Of a stretch of DNA of 64,000 nucleotides, positions 1 through 7,969 are shown piece by piece. The DNA is from Megamonas hypermegale_A (GTDB lineage: Bacteria; Bacillota; Negativicutes; Selenomonadales; Selenomonadaceae), in the NCBI RefSeq assembly GCF_030371585.1, contig NZ_JAUDCE010000003.1, one strand, 5' to 3'. The notes beneath the pieces were generated by a model. That model did no database searches and had not been told where the DNA came from. It worked only from the letters and a program-made list of their open reading frames with translations. The position numbers were made by a program, and so were the translations under genes. Positions within the stretch are counted from its first letter, which is position 1, and the number at the start of each line of letters is the position of its first letter.

Positions 1-48
1 GCTGTTTTTTGGCAGCTGTTAATCTTTGTCTAAGAGGAGGTTTTACTT

Positions 49-864
49 ATGGAACTTAGTGGTGTACAACTTATAGCTATTTTTATCGTTTCGGCAATCG
101 CCGGCATGGGAAGCGTTCTGGACGAATTTCAGACGCACCGTCCGCTCATTGCTTGTACATTGGTAGGCGCAATTTTAGGTGATATAACAACAGGTATTAT
201 AATCGGCGGTACATTGGAAATGATTGCACTGGGCTGGATGAATATCGGCGCGGCTATGGCGCCGGATGCTGCTCTTGCTTCCGTTATTTCCACCATTCTC
301 GTTATTGCAGGTCATCAAAGTATCGGTGCCGGCATTGCTATTGCCATGCCGCTTGCTGCAGCAGGTCAGGTGCTCACAATCATCTGCCGTACAATTACAG
401 TGTTCTTCCAGCATAAAGCCGACGGCTTTGCACAGGAAGGCAATCTTCGCGGTATCGATATCTGTCATTTAGGTGCGTTGTGTTTGCAGGCACTTCGCGT
501 GGCTATTCCTTCCCTTCTCGTTGCTATGTACATCGGCACGGATGCCGTTCAGGGCTTACTTGATGCCATCCCGGCCGTAGTTACAGGTGGTCTCCAGGTT
601 GCAGGCGGCTTCATCGTTGTAGTAGGTTATGCTATGGTTATCAACATGATGGGCGCAAACTACCTCATGCCGTTCTTCTTCCTCGGTTTCGTTACGGCAG
701 CATTCACTGACTTCAACCTCGTTGCATTCGGTGTAATCGGTCTTGTATGCGCAATCGTATACATTCAGCTCAATCCGAAATATCATCAGACAGCAGCAGC
801 ACCGGCGGCAGCTTCAGCAGGAGCCAGCAATGCAGATGATGACCTTGACGATGAATTAGACTAA
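49..864 (+). CDS. PTS mannose/sorbose-family IIC component
   Basis: Membrane permease subunit of a mannose-family phosphotransferase system; it forms the sugar channel together with IID. The 271 aa protein is strongly hydrophobic with several membrane segments, has the family-typical N-terminus (DEFQTHRPLIACTLVGAILGD region) and a short acidic C-terminal tail. A strong ribosome binding site (AGAGGAGG) lies 9 bases before the ATG. IID follows 16 bases downstream, so the two are co-transcribed; the IIA/IIB subunits should lie just left of the window. The sugar cannot be read from sequence (mannose, fructose, sorbose and amino sugars are all used in this family). Confidence 0.93.
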   Translation: MELSGVQLIAIFIVSAIAGMGSVLDEFQTHRPLIACTLVGAILGDITTGIIIGGTLEMIALGWMNIGAAMAPDAALASVISTILVIAGHQSIGAGIAIAMPLAAAGQVLTIICRTITVFFQHKADGFAQEGNLRGIDICHLGALCLQALRVAIPSLLVAMYIGTDAVQGLLDAIPAVVTGGLQVAGGFIVVVGYAMVINMMGANYLMPFFFLGFVTAAFTDFNLVAFGVIGLVCAIVYIQLNPKYHQTAAAPAAASAGASNADDDLDDELD

Positions 865-880
865 GAGGAGGTAGGAAATT

Positions 881-1696
881 ATGAAAAAATTAACTTCAGG
901 CGATTTATTCTGGACTTTTGTCCGTTCCAATTTTCTGCAGGGTTCATGGAACATGGAACGTATGCAGGCGCTCGGCTTCTGCTTCGGCATGATACCTATC
1001 ATTAAAAAATTATATGAAGGCGATGAACGCAAAGCTGCGCTCAAAAGACACCTTGAATTCTACAATACGCAGCCGTTCGTAACAGCTCCGATTATCGGCG
1101 TTGTTGCCGCAATGGAAGAACAGAAAGCCAACGGTAAAGACATTCAAGACGGTGTTATCAACGGTATCAAAGTCGGCATGATGGGTCCTCTCGCCGGTGT
1201 CGGCGACCCGATTTTCTGGGGCACGCTCCGTCCTATCTGCGCAGCGCTCGGCGCTTCGCTTGCCATGGGCGGCAGCCTGTTCGGTCCTGTTTTATTCTTC
1301 GTACTGTTTAATGTTGTACGCCTACTCGTTCGCTGGTACGGCATTAAATACGGTTATACAAAAGGTACGGGCATCGTATCCGATGTTGCCGGCAACACGC
1401 TCCAAAAACTGACGGAAGGCGCATCCATTCTCGGTCTGTTCGTCATGGGGGCTCTCGTAAACAAATGGACGACGGTCAACATTCCGCTCGTCATTTCAGA
1501 AGTAACAATGCAAGACGGCACTGTCGTAACGACGACTGTTCAGTCCATTTTAGACCAGTTAATGCCGGGTCTTGTTCCGCTGCTTCTCACATTTGCCTGC
1601 ATGAAGCTCATGAAGAAAAAAGTCAATGCCATCTGGATTATCTTCGGTTTATTCGCTATCGGCATTCTCGGCTTCTGGCTCGGCATTTTGAAATAA
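881..1696 (+). CDS. PTS mannose/sorbose-family IID component
   Basis: Second membrane subunit of the mannose-family PTS, unique to this family; it pairs with IIC in the cytoplasmic membrane. The 271 aa length is normal. The hallmark N-terminus (SGDLFWTFVRSNFLQGSWN) and the central GPLAGVGDPIFWGT segment are both present, followed by hydrophobic C-terminal segments. It starts 16 bases after the IIC stop behind AGAGGAGG and ends shortly before a strong terminator, so it is the last gene of the operon. Confidence 0.93.
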   Translation: MKKLTSGDLFWTFVRSNFLQGSWNMERMQALGFCFGMIPIIKKLYEGDERKAALKRHLEFYNTQPFVTAPIIGVVAAMEEQKANGKDIQDGVINGIKVGMMGPLAGVGDPIFWGTLRPICAALGASLAMGGSLFGPVLFFVLFNVVRLLVRWYGIKYGYTKGTGIVSDVAGNTLQKLTEGASILGLFVMGALVNKWTTVNIPLVISEVTMQDGTVVTTTVQSILDQLMPGLVPLLLTFACMKLMKKKVNAIWIIFGLFAIGILGFWLGILK

Positions 1697-1729
1697 GACA
1701 TCCTTAATCCCTAAACCCTAATAAAAATA

Positions 1730-1783
1730 AAAGACTGTAACAGATGATTTAGATGATTTCATCCGTTACAGTCTCTTTTTTTA
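1730..1783. terminator. Bidirectional terminator between PTS operon and mqnA
   Basis: The arms GACTGTAAC and GTTACAGTC, extended by GATGA/TCATC, enclose a short loop and are followed by a T-run on the + strand; the A-rich left flank gives T-residues on the - strand. It separates the convergent IID and mqnA genes. Confidence 0.85.
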
Positions 1784-2602
1784 GGCAAAAATATTTATCT
1801 GCGGCATTTTTTCGATTAAATGCAGTTCGTAAGCATACTGATAAAACAGCGATAAAGCCTGTATCTGCTCGCTGTCGAGCTTCCATTTGATTACGTGCAT
1901 ATATTCGTACAGCTGTTCATGCGTAAACGGTTTATCGGCCGTCAGTTTCGTAATGGCATCATCAATATGGGCAAAGCCGTTTTTAAATCCGTCCGTTATG
2001 AACTGCTGAATTTTTGCCGTATCATCATGATGATTTTGTGCAAAATCGCGTCTCACCACCCACACGGCATACACCATGCACAGACCGGTCAGTTTTTTCC
2101 ACTCTCTGCCCAAATCGTAATAATAAAAGCCCTCTTGCTGATGATGTTTCAAATAAAGCGCATCATCGCCAATAAACAGCGCGGCGCAGGCATCTGTACC
2201 GGAAAAAACATCATGCGGCGACAACGCTCTGATTTCATATTCCGGCTGTATATGATACGACTTATTCATGATGATTTTCAGCAGGCGGTGCGAAGTGGCC
2301 GATTGCGCCGTGAGCAGAATTTTTTCTTTGTGCAGATTTTCAATCGGCTTTTTGCTTACGAGAATAATACTCTGCACATCACCATCAGCCATGATGCTAA
2401 CATTCGGCAGAATAAAGAATTTCTCAAAATTCTGAGCATAAATAATGGAGGAAACGGGGCTTACGTTTAACTCGCCGCGCAGAATGGCGTCATTCAATTT
2501 TGCCGGAACATCGCGGACGATGGCAAAATCGTGCTGCGTTTTCTGCGAAAACGTATAGGTAAGCGGCAGACAGTTTAAATAATTTATATGACCAATACGC
2601 AT
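1781..2602 (-). CDS. mqnA: Chorismate dehydratase MqnA (futalosine menaquinone pathway)
   Basis: Converts chorismate to 3-enolpyruvylbenzoate, the first step of the futalosine route to menaquinone, in the cytoplasm. The 273 aa protein is a periplasmic-binding-protein-like MqnA/MqnD fold; the N-terminal IGHINYLNCLPLTYTF and the VSPVSSIIYAQ stretch fit MqnA rather than MqnD. The start ATG is preceded by AAAGGATATT. It is monocistronic here; other mqn genes are not in the window. The stop codon falls in the T-run of the shared terminator. MqnD is the main alternative. Confidence 0.85.
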   Translation of the reverse strand: MRIGHINYLNCLPLTYTFSQKTQHDFAIVRDVPAKLNDAILRGELNVSPVSSIIYAQNFEKFFILPNVSIMADGDVQSIILVSKKPIENLHKEKILLTAQSATSHRLLKIIMNKSYHIQPEYEIRALSPHDVFSGTDACAALFIGDDALYLKHHQQEGFYYYDLGREWKKLTGLCMVYAVWVVRRDFAQNHHDDTAKIQQFITDGFKNGFAHIDDAITKLTADKPFTHEQLYEYMHVIKWKLDSEQIQALSLFYQYAYELHLIEKMPQINIFA

Positions 2603-2629
2603 AATAATATCCTTTCATTTTATAATCTA

Positions 2630-2749
2630 TTGTGCCAGTAAAAATCGAGCCAATACCAGCAGTATAATATTTTATATTTGTTCGATGCTGTCATTTAACC
2701 TCACTGAATACAAATTATTATACTGCTTTAGAATATCAATTAGCACAAC
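2630..2749 (-). repeat. ~120 bp palindromic element, copy 1
   Basis: Imperfect inverted-repeat element. Outer ends read TTGTGCCAGT and ATTAGCACAA; the inner arms are GCAGTATAATATTTTATATT and its partner AATTATTATACTGC. The loop carries the asymmetric motif TTTAACCTCACT. The whole element is inverted relative to the copies at 11583 and 21214. It sits upstream of mqnA and dhaL in the gap between divergent genes. Confidence 0.85.
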
Positions 2750-3007
2750 AGACACAATATAATAAAAATCATAAATTTATTATAGACTTTTGCATTTGAA
2801 AAGACAAATGTATTAATATTTTTTATCGCTGTTTTGCAGTTTCGGCAAAATACATAAGAAAACATTGTTTTGTTTTAATAATTTTTGATGTTTGACTATA
2901 CACAGTATTGATAATATATGATAGAATAAATCTGTATGTGTAGATTAATTAAGGCTGTTTTATCAATAGCTTTAATTTATAGAAAATTTTCGGGAGGATT
3001 TTTTTGT

Positions 3008-3631
3008 ATGACAAGAATAAAAGATACTGTAGAACATATTGCAAAAGCCATAATCTCACAAAAGGATTATTTAAATATGTTGGATAAAGCTATTGGTGAC
3101 GGTGACCATGGAAATAACATGGCTATCGGTTTTACGGCAGCTTTGGAAAATATTGAAAACATGAACGACGACGGCAATCCTGCCAAAGTCTTAAAAGCTA
3201 TAGGAACGGCTTTTTCCGAAAACGTGGGCGGAGCGGCAGGTCCGTTATACGCAGCGGCATTCAACCGTGCTGCCAAAGCCTGCGATGAAAATACATCGTT
3301 TACCGTCGACTCCGTAATCAAAGTTTTAGGTGAAGCGATTGAAGCGATAAAAAAACGCGGCCGCGTTAAACCGGGCGAAAAAACCATGCTCGATGTACTC
3401 GTACCGGTTCATGAAGTATTCGTAAAAGGCAAAGAAAAAGATATGACGTTGTTTCAGTGCCTCGGCGAAGCGTCAAGAGCAGCCAAAGAAGGTGCGGATT
3501 ATACACGTACCATCTCAGCCAGCAAAGGACGCGCAAGTTATCTCGGCATCCGTAGCATCGGCCATCAGGACCCGGGCGCAACATCTTCGCTCATCATGGT
3601 CAGAGAACTGTACAACTTTTTTCAGCGTTGA
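3008..3631 (+). CDS. dhaL: DhaL-like dihydroxyacetone kinase ADP-binding subunit, orphan
   Basis: In PTS-dependent dihydroxyacetone kinases DhaL carries ADP, which DhaM rephosphorylates, and passes phosphate to DhaK-bound dihydroxyacetone. The 207 aa length is normal for a free-standing DhaL, and the Mg/nucleotide motif AIGDGDHGNNMAIGF is intact, as is the C-terminal RSIGHQDPGATS motif. I chose the ATG at 3008 because GGGAGG lies just upstream; a longer frame from 2936 has no ribosome binding site. No dhaK or dhaM lies nearby, which is unusual. The gene is flanked on both sides by copies of the ~120 bp palindromic element in the same orientation. It may serve a DhaK elsewhere or another kinase of the family. 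Confidence 0.85.
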   Translation: MTRIKDTVEHIAKAIISQKDYLNMLDKAIGDGDHGNNMAIGFTAALENIENMNDDGNPAKVLKAIGTAFSENVGGAAGPLYAAAFNRAAKACDENTSFTVDSVIKVLGEAIEAIKKRGRVKPGEKTMLDVLVPVHEVFVKGKEKDMTLFQCLGEASRAAKEGADYTRTISASKGRASYLGIRSIGHQDPGATSSLIMVRELYNFFQR

Positions 3632-3649
3632 TACAAAGCGCATCGTGCA

Positions 3650-3690
3650 GAAGTGTCTACTATAAAATTTTAGTAGGCACTTTTATTTTT
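3650..3690 (+). terminator. Terminator after dhaL
   Basis: AAGTGTCTACTA pairs with TAGTAGGCACTT around a short A/T loop, followed by TTATTTTTTT. Confidence 0.85.
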
Positions 3691-3697
3691 TTATCTG

Positions 3698-3819
3698 CTG
3701 TGCTAATAAAATAGCGAGCTTATAGCCAGCAGGATAATAATTTATATTTGTTCAATGTTGTCACTTAACCTCACTAAATATAAATTATTATCCTGCTTCA
3801 GAAAATCAACCGGCATAGC
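3698..3819 (-). repeat. ~120 bp palindromic element, copy 2
   Basis: Same family and same orientation as the copy at 2630. The arms are AGCAGGATAATAATTTATATT and TAAATTATTATCCTGC: the T-to-G change in one arm of the other copies is matched by an A-to-C change in the other, so pairing is kept. The loop contains CACTTAACCTCACT. It lies downstream of the dhaL terminator. Confidence 0.85.
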
Positions 3820-3863
3820 CAATATTTTCTCCAAAAATTACAAATAAAAAAATTATCAGATTA

Positions 3864-3892
3864 TTGCAATCAGCCTAAATATATGCTATAAT
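3864..3892 (+). promoter_or_regulatory. Sigma-A promoter for the gene-free transcript
   Basis: TTGCAA at 3864-3869 and a perfect TATAAT at 3887-3892 are separated by 17 bases; the start of transcription should be near 3899. No ORF of normal size follows before the terminator at 4493. Confidence 0.75.
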
Positions 3893-3898
3893 AAAAAT

Positions 3899-4534
3899 GC
3901 AAAGGGAAAATGCACAAAGGTTGCTACAAGAATGATTTCCAGGGAGAATGAGCAATGAATATTGTACAGAGGAACCCGAAACAAATTATTCTTCAGCACA
4001 TTCGAAAGGATGTGGCAGATTATAGAAAAAGTTACAGAAAGCCTTAGTGTGAACTGTACTTAGGTATGTCAAGCTGTTGAAGAAAGCAAGCCTGCAGGAA
4101 AAGGCATAGATTGGAAACATAGTAAGACAGTGAGCATTAATAGCAACACCAAATTTTCATTCTTATGCGCATTAGTAAAAAGTAACGTTACAAAATTAAA
4201 TTCTGTGGTAACAGAGAAACATCAAATATGGTTTGGATATATGTCTTGTATCTGAAAAATAACGATGTTTAAATGTATGATATATATTCGGATGAATATA
4301 TATTAGGTATTTGAAGTTAGTTGGAGATTTTTAGATTTAAATTTATTCTAAGATATCTTATATTGAAACTGGATGCATATTGCACACGTTAGCTGACTGA
4401 AGAATACAGCAAGGACTTCTAACTTAAGGGAAGAAATTGCAACAAAAAAACTGAATAAAGAGGGATTCGATTGTATACACAGTATACTAAATAAAAAGCG
4501 ATTAGCATGAAGATATGTTAATCGCTTTTTATTT
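3899..4534 (+). ncRNA. Candidate large structured ncRNA (unidentified)
   Basis: A ~636-base region without a credible gene, starting at a near-consensus promoter and ending in a strong hairpin terminator. I see several perfect local stems: CACAT/ATGTG near 4001-4018, AAACATC/GATGTTT closing 4216-4272, a 10 bp stem ATATATATTC/GAATATATAT near 4280-4305, and GTTAG/CTAAC enclosing GCTG/CAGC near 4389-4424. Only tiny frames are present (13 and 30 codons at 3909 and 3955). It is not tmRNA, RNase P RNA or SRP RNA as far as I can recognise their signatures. A decayed gene is the alternative: a short run near 4400-4490 reads like protein. Confidence 0.45.
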
Positions 4535-4536
4535 TG
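4493..4536. terminator. Bidirectional terminator
   Basis: AAAAAGCGATTAGCAT pairs with ATGTTAATCGCTTTTT (two-base imperfection), with T-runs on both strands. It can end the gene-free transcript from the left and the ftsW/rodA gene from the right. Confidence 0.88.
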
Positions 4537-4572
4537 CAAAAAAATCCTGCCCATTGCGAGCAGGAAAGAAAT

Positions 4573-5742
4573 TTATCTGTTTTTACTATATCTTCCGGTT
4601 TGAGAGGAAACAGGCTGCGCGGAAGCGCTTTTTCTATTGTGGCGGTCAACACTGATGACAAGCCCCATACAGGTCATATTCAAGATAAGCGATGTACCGC
4701 CGTAGCTTATGAACGGCAACGGAAAGCCGATTACCGGCAACAGCCCGATGACCATAGCGATATTGCCGGCAGCCTGGCCGACAATGAGCAGCATGATGCC
4801 GCAGACCAGCATTTTGCCGAAGTTATCCTGTGTACGCAGAGCTATTTTTATAAAATAAAACGCCATAGCAATCAACAGCAAAAATATAACCAAAGCACCG
4901 ATAAAGCCCATTTCCTGACAGAAAACGGCAAAGGCAAAGTCAGTGTGCGACTCCGGTAGATAGGAATATTTACTGAAGCCGTGCCCCAGTCCCATGCCGG
5001 AAAACTCACCGGAACCGATGGCAAGTATCGACTGAACTATCTGATAGCCGTCGTCCTGCGAACGCGACCACGGGTCGAACCAGCTCCTGATACGGTCAAG
5101 TCGGTACGGCTGAAATGTCGCCAGAAACGCCAGCACTATAGCGCCCAGTCCGCAAATTATGCCAATCCACTTTTTGTCAAGCCCGGCAATAAAATACAGC
5201 ATAGTCGGTATGCCGAGAATAATCATAGCCGTCCCCATATCCGGCTGCAGTTCGACAAGACCGGCAATGGCTATACAGATGAGAAAAATTATGTTTTTGC
5301 GCGGGTCTACTGTGATAGGCAGCTTTTTATCAAGGCATTTGCCGAGATATGACGAACTGATTACTATCGTTACTATCTTGGCAAGCTCGGAAGGCTGAAA
5401 CTGCATGAAGCCGAGCGGCAGCCAGCGCCTGGAGCCGTTGACCGTTATGCCCACCAGCAGAACAAGCCCCAAAAGCACGAGCGTGATAACAATGAGAAAT
5501 ATTTCCCAACGCGCCGAAGACAGTCTTTTGTAGTTGAAGCGGCTCGACAGGAAAAAGGCGATAAAACCGACGACGATACTAATGATATGTCTTGTTAAAA
5601 AATAATAGGGATTTTCAAAATCGGTATAAGCTGTAATAAGGCTGGCGCTGCATATATTTATCGTACCGATGATGATAAGGATAAACATGATATAGGTCAG
5701 TGCCTCCATATCGTTTATCCAGAATTTGCGTTGTATTTTCAT
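4573..5742 (-). CDS. SEDS-family peptidoglycan glycosyltransferase (FtsW/RodA)
   Basis: Integral membrane protein of the SEDS family, which polymerises lipid II into glycan strands together with a class B PBP. The 389 aa protein has about ten membrane segments. The signature NGSRRWLPLGFMQFQPSELAK (split here for length) lies near residues 105-125 and the C-terminal PFISYGGTSL motif near 340. The basic tail is short. The GSRRW motif leans toward FtsW/SpoVE, but RodA cannot be excluded. It starts 12 bases downstream of trmB on the same strand, so the two are probably one transcript. Confidence 0.88.
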   Translation of the reverse strand: MKIQRKFWINDMEALTYIMFILIIIGTINICSASLITAYTDFENPYYFLTRHIISIVVGFIAFFLSSRFNYKRLSSARWEIFLIVITLVLLGLVLLVGITVNGSRRWLPLGFMQFQPSELAKIVTIVISSSYLGKCLDKKLPITVDPRKNIIFLICIAIAGLVELQPDMGTAMIILGIPTMLYFIAGLDKKWIGIICGLGAIVLAFLATFQPYRLDRIRSWFDPWSRSQDDGYQIVQSILAIGSGEFSGMGLGHGFSKYSYLPESHTDFAFAVFCQEMGFIGALVIFLLLIAMAFYFIKIALRTQDNFGKMLVCGIMLLIVGQAAGNIAMVIGLLPVIGFPLPFISYGGTSLILNMTCMGLVISVDRHNRKSASAQPVSSQTGRYSKNR

Positions 5743-5754
5743 TTGAGCATAACC

Positions 5755-6417
5755 TTAATCTTTTTTGGTGAAAGTTACTTCACAGCGGTTGATTTTTTCG
5801 CCGAAACCGCTGAATTTGCGTTCATACTCCGTCATGATATTTTCGGCCTGATACGGGCTGTTGTGCAGGTCGAATGTCACGGCATCAACTTTTAAATTTG
5901 CCAATGCGAACTGTTCCAGCGAAAAATCGAACAGCGGTCTGTTGTCCGTTTTGAAAAAGAGTTCTCCATTGTTTTTCAAAAGGCGGCGGTATTTTTCCAA
6001 AAAGCCGATATATGTTAAACGTCTTTTGGCATGGCGCGCTTTCGGCCACGGGTCGCAGAAATTGATGTAAAAGCGGTCAACTTCGTCTTCGGCAAAAATA
6101 TTTTCAATCTGTTCAATGTTAAATACCATCAAACGGACATTCGTAAGCTCCAGCTCTTTTACCTTCTTTGCAGCATAATAGAGCACATCCTGCTGCAGTT
6201 CAATACCGATAAAGTTTATATCAGGATTTTTCTGCGCCGTCTGGCTGATGAAATCGCCCTTGCCTGTGCCGAGTTCGACATGAAGCGGTGCGGTGCGGCC
6301 GAATACTTCCTGCCAATGACCTTTAATTTCTTCCGACGGGCTTTTGCCCTTCGTATATACAAAATCACTGAAATCAAGAATAGCTTCATCTATCCAAGGT
6401 TTTCTTCTTAATCGCAA
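5755..6417 (-). CDS. trmB: tRNA (guanine-N7-)-methyltransferase TrmB
   Basis: Methylates G46 in the variable loop of tRNAs using SAM. The SAM-binding ELGTGKGDF motif and the family signature FCDPWPKARHAKRR are intact. The frame opens at an ATG at 6447, but a good Shine-Dalgarno (AAAGGAG) lies inside that extension, eight bases before a TTG at 6417. I therefore place the start at this TTG, giving about 220 aa beginning MRLRRKPW, which matches the family N-terminus. Upstream partner of ftsW/rodA. Confidence 0.9.
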   Translation of the reverse strand: MRLRRKPWIDEAILDFSDFVYTKGKSPSEEIKGHWQEVFGRTAPLHVELGTGKGDFISQTAQKNPDINFIGIELQQDVLYYAAKKVKELELTNVRLMVFNIEQIENIFAEDEVDRFYINFCDPWPKARHAKRRLTYIGFLEKYRRLLKNNGELFFKTDNRPLFDFSLEQFALANLKVDAVTFDLHNSPYQAENIMTEYERKFSGFGEKINRCEVTFTKKD

Positions 6418-6529
6418 AATGAATTCTCCTTTATATATAAATTTCAAATGTTATTGTATCACAAATACTTTATGAATACATAGTTTTTGTTGCAAGTTGG
6501 TCGCTTTTCCCCAAAGAAATTCCGCAATA

Positions 6530-6572
6530 AAAAGGCTGTTACACTAAAACTTTTAATGTAACAGCCTTTCTT
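6530..6572 (-). terminator. Terminator of the acyltransferase gene
   Basis: AAAGGCTGTTACA pairs with TGTAACAGCCTTT around an A/T loop; it directly follows the stop of the leftward acyltransferase gene and has a T-run on the - strand. Confidence 0.85.
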
Positions 6573-7699
6573 TATTTTTTCTTGTAGACGCCGATTGTCA
6601 GCTGATTGATAAGCGGATATTTTGCTTCGCTGAATTTGCGGATAATAATGGCGGCTATAAGCGTAAAAACTACAACGGCCAGATAAAAAATCATGGAATG
6701 AACAGCCGTCATCACTATATTAAACTTTGCCATGAACAGCGCCAGATACGTTATAGCCACAGGATGCGCCAGATAAACAAAATACGAATGTCTGCCCAAA
6801 AGCGAAAATACCTTCGTCCCCAGCCGCGACAAAATACCGTACTGGAATTCCGCAAACAGAAATATCGTAGCTCCGAGCGTATAGACAAGACCGGCAGGCG
6901 ACAGCTGATGCGCCGTATTTATCGCCGCTTCCGGTGAGCAATCGTTTATATAGATACAATAATAATAATAACCGACCATGCCGACAAGACTGATTAAGCC
7001 GAATAAACGGATAGCATTAAGTTTTTCTTGCATAAACAGCTTAAATCTGTCATAATGAACTGCTATATAGCCGCCCAATACGAAAATAAAGACATAATGC
7101 ACTACCCAGTAATTTAACCGGTACATGAAAATCGCCTTGATAAACTCATTTTGAATGCCGTACGGGTTCAAAATAAAGCTGGAATAATAGTCAAATGCCA
7201 TCTGCAGCACAAATAAAACGATGAACCAATACAAATTCATCCGCCGTACCATAAATATCCACAGCGGCATCAAAGCATAAAACCAGATAAGCAAAATCAT
7301 AAAATATAATTGGTAACACGCCATGCCGAAAAACAGAATACCGACTAAATTCAGCGGATGCAGCAAAATCAGCGTGTGATGCGTCAGTGTATAATGTGCA
7401 ATGTAAAACGCCGACCAGACAAGATACGGTATGAGCACCGTTTTAAACCGGCGCTGCATAAAAGATTTATAGGAAAATTTCTCTTGCAAATCCAAATTAT
7501 AAAATAAACCGAATGCTGAAATAAAGAAAAAAATCGGTACAGCAAAACGGGTTATAATTTCATACACAGCCAACATTTGCAAATTAGGCGTCGGATTGTT
7601 CACCAGATACTGCGACCCGACATGAATGCCGACTACACCGAGCATGGATATGCCGCGCATATATTCTATAGCTGGAATACGTTCCTTTCTCACTTTCAC
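6572..7699 (-). CDS. Acyltransferase 3 family membrane protein
   Basis: Integral membrane O-acyltransferase of the OafA/WecH type; members acetylate or succinylate cell-surface sugars, with an acyl donor in the cytoplasm. The 375 aa protein has about ten membrane segments. Its N-terminal EYMRGISMLGVVGIHVGSQY carries the family's conserved R and H. The start is a GTG at 7699 preceded by GAGGG. It is monocistronic, with its own terminator. The substrate is unknown; there is no polysaccharide cluster around it. Confidence 0.85.
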   Translation of the reverse strand: MKVRKERIPAIEYMRGISMLGVVGIHVGSQYLVNNPTPNLQMLAVYEIITRFAVPIFFFISAFGLFYNLDLQEKFSYKSFMQRRFKTVLIPYLVWSAFYIAHYTLTHHTLILLHPLNLVGILFFGMACYQLYFMILLIWFYALMPLWIFMVRRMNLYWFIVLFVLQMAFDYYSSFILNPYGIQNEFIKAIFMYRLNYWVVHYVFIFVLGGYIAVHYDRFKLFMQEKLNAIRLFGLISLVGMVGYYYYCIYINDCSPEAAINTAHQLSPAGLVYTLGATIFLFAEFQYGILSRLGTKVFSLLGRHSYFVYLAHPVAITYLALFMAKFNIVMTAVHSMIFYLAVVVFTLIAAIIIRKFSEAKYPLINQLTIGVYKKK

Positions 7700-7969
7700 G
7701 AAAATCCCTCATTTTTAAATTTATTTCATTCATCATAGCAAATCCGCACTAAAAATACAACAACTGGTACAAACTACTGCGAAAATGCAGGATATTTAAC
7801 GCTAAATATGGAATATATAGTTATAAAATCGCATTTTTGTAAATCTAAAAAAAAAATTTCATCATATATTAAAAAAAAGAAGGATTTTTGTTAAACCTAG
7901 TAGAATATATGTATGTTATGCCATAAACAAACTAATAAATTAGTAGCTTTTTATTGAAAGGTGAGTTAT

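Noticed and set aside
1..48. Possible end of a PTS IIB gene at the left edge
   Set aside because: Only about 33 bases are available and several frames stop here; none can be tied to IIB.
3899..3990. c-di-GMP (GEMM) riboswitch in the gene-free transcript
   Set aside because: A few GCAAAGG-like words are present, but the conserved helix pairing and tetraloop receptor pattern are missing.
3990..4120. SRP RNA or RNase P RNA
   Set aside because: The GAAGAAAGCAAG stretch is only superficially like the SRP loop; the flanking helix and RNase P core motifs are absent.
4389..4510. Decayed protein gene near the end of the gene-free stretch
   Set aside because: A short frame reads plausibly like protein but is broken by stops and matches nothing I recognise; kept only as an alternative to the ncRNA reading.
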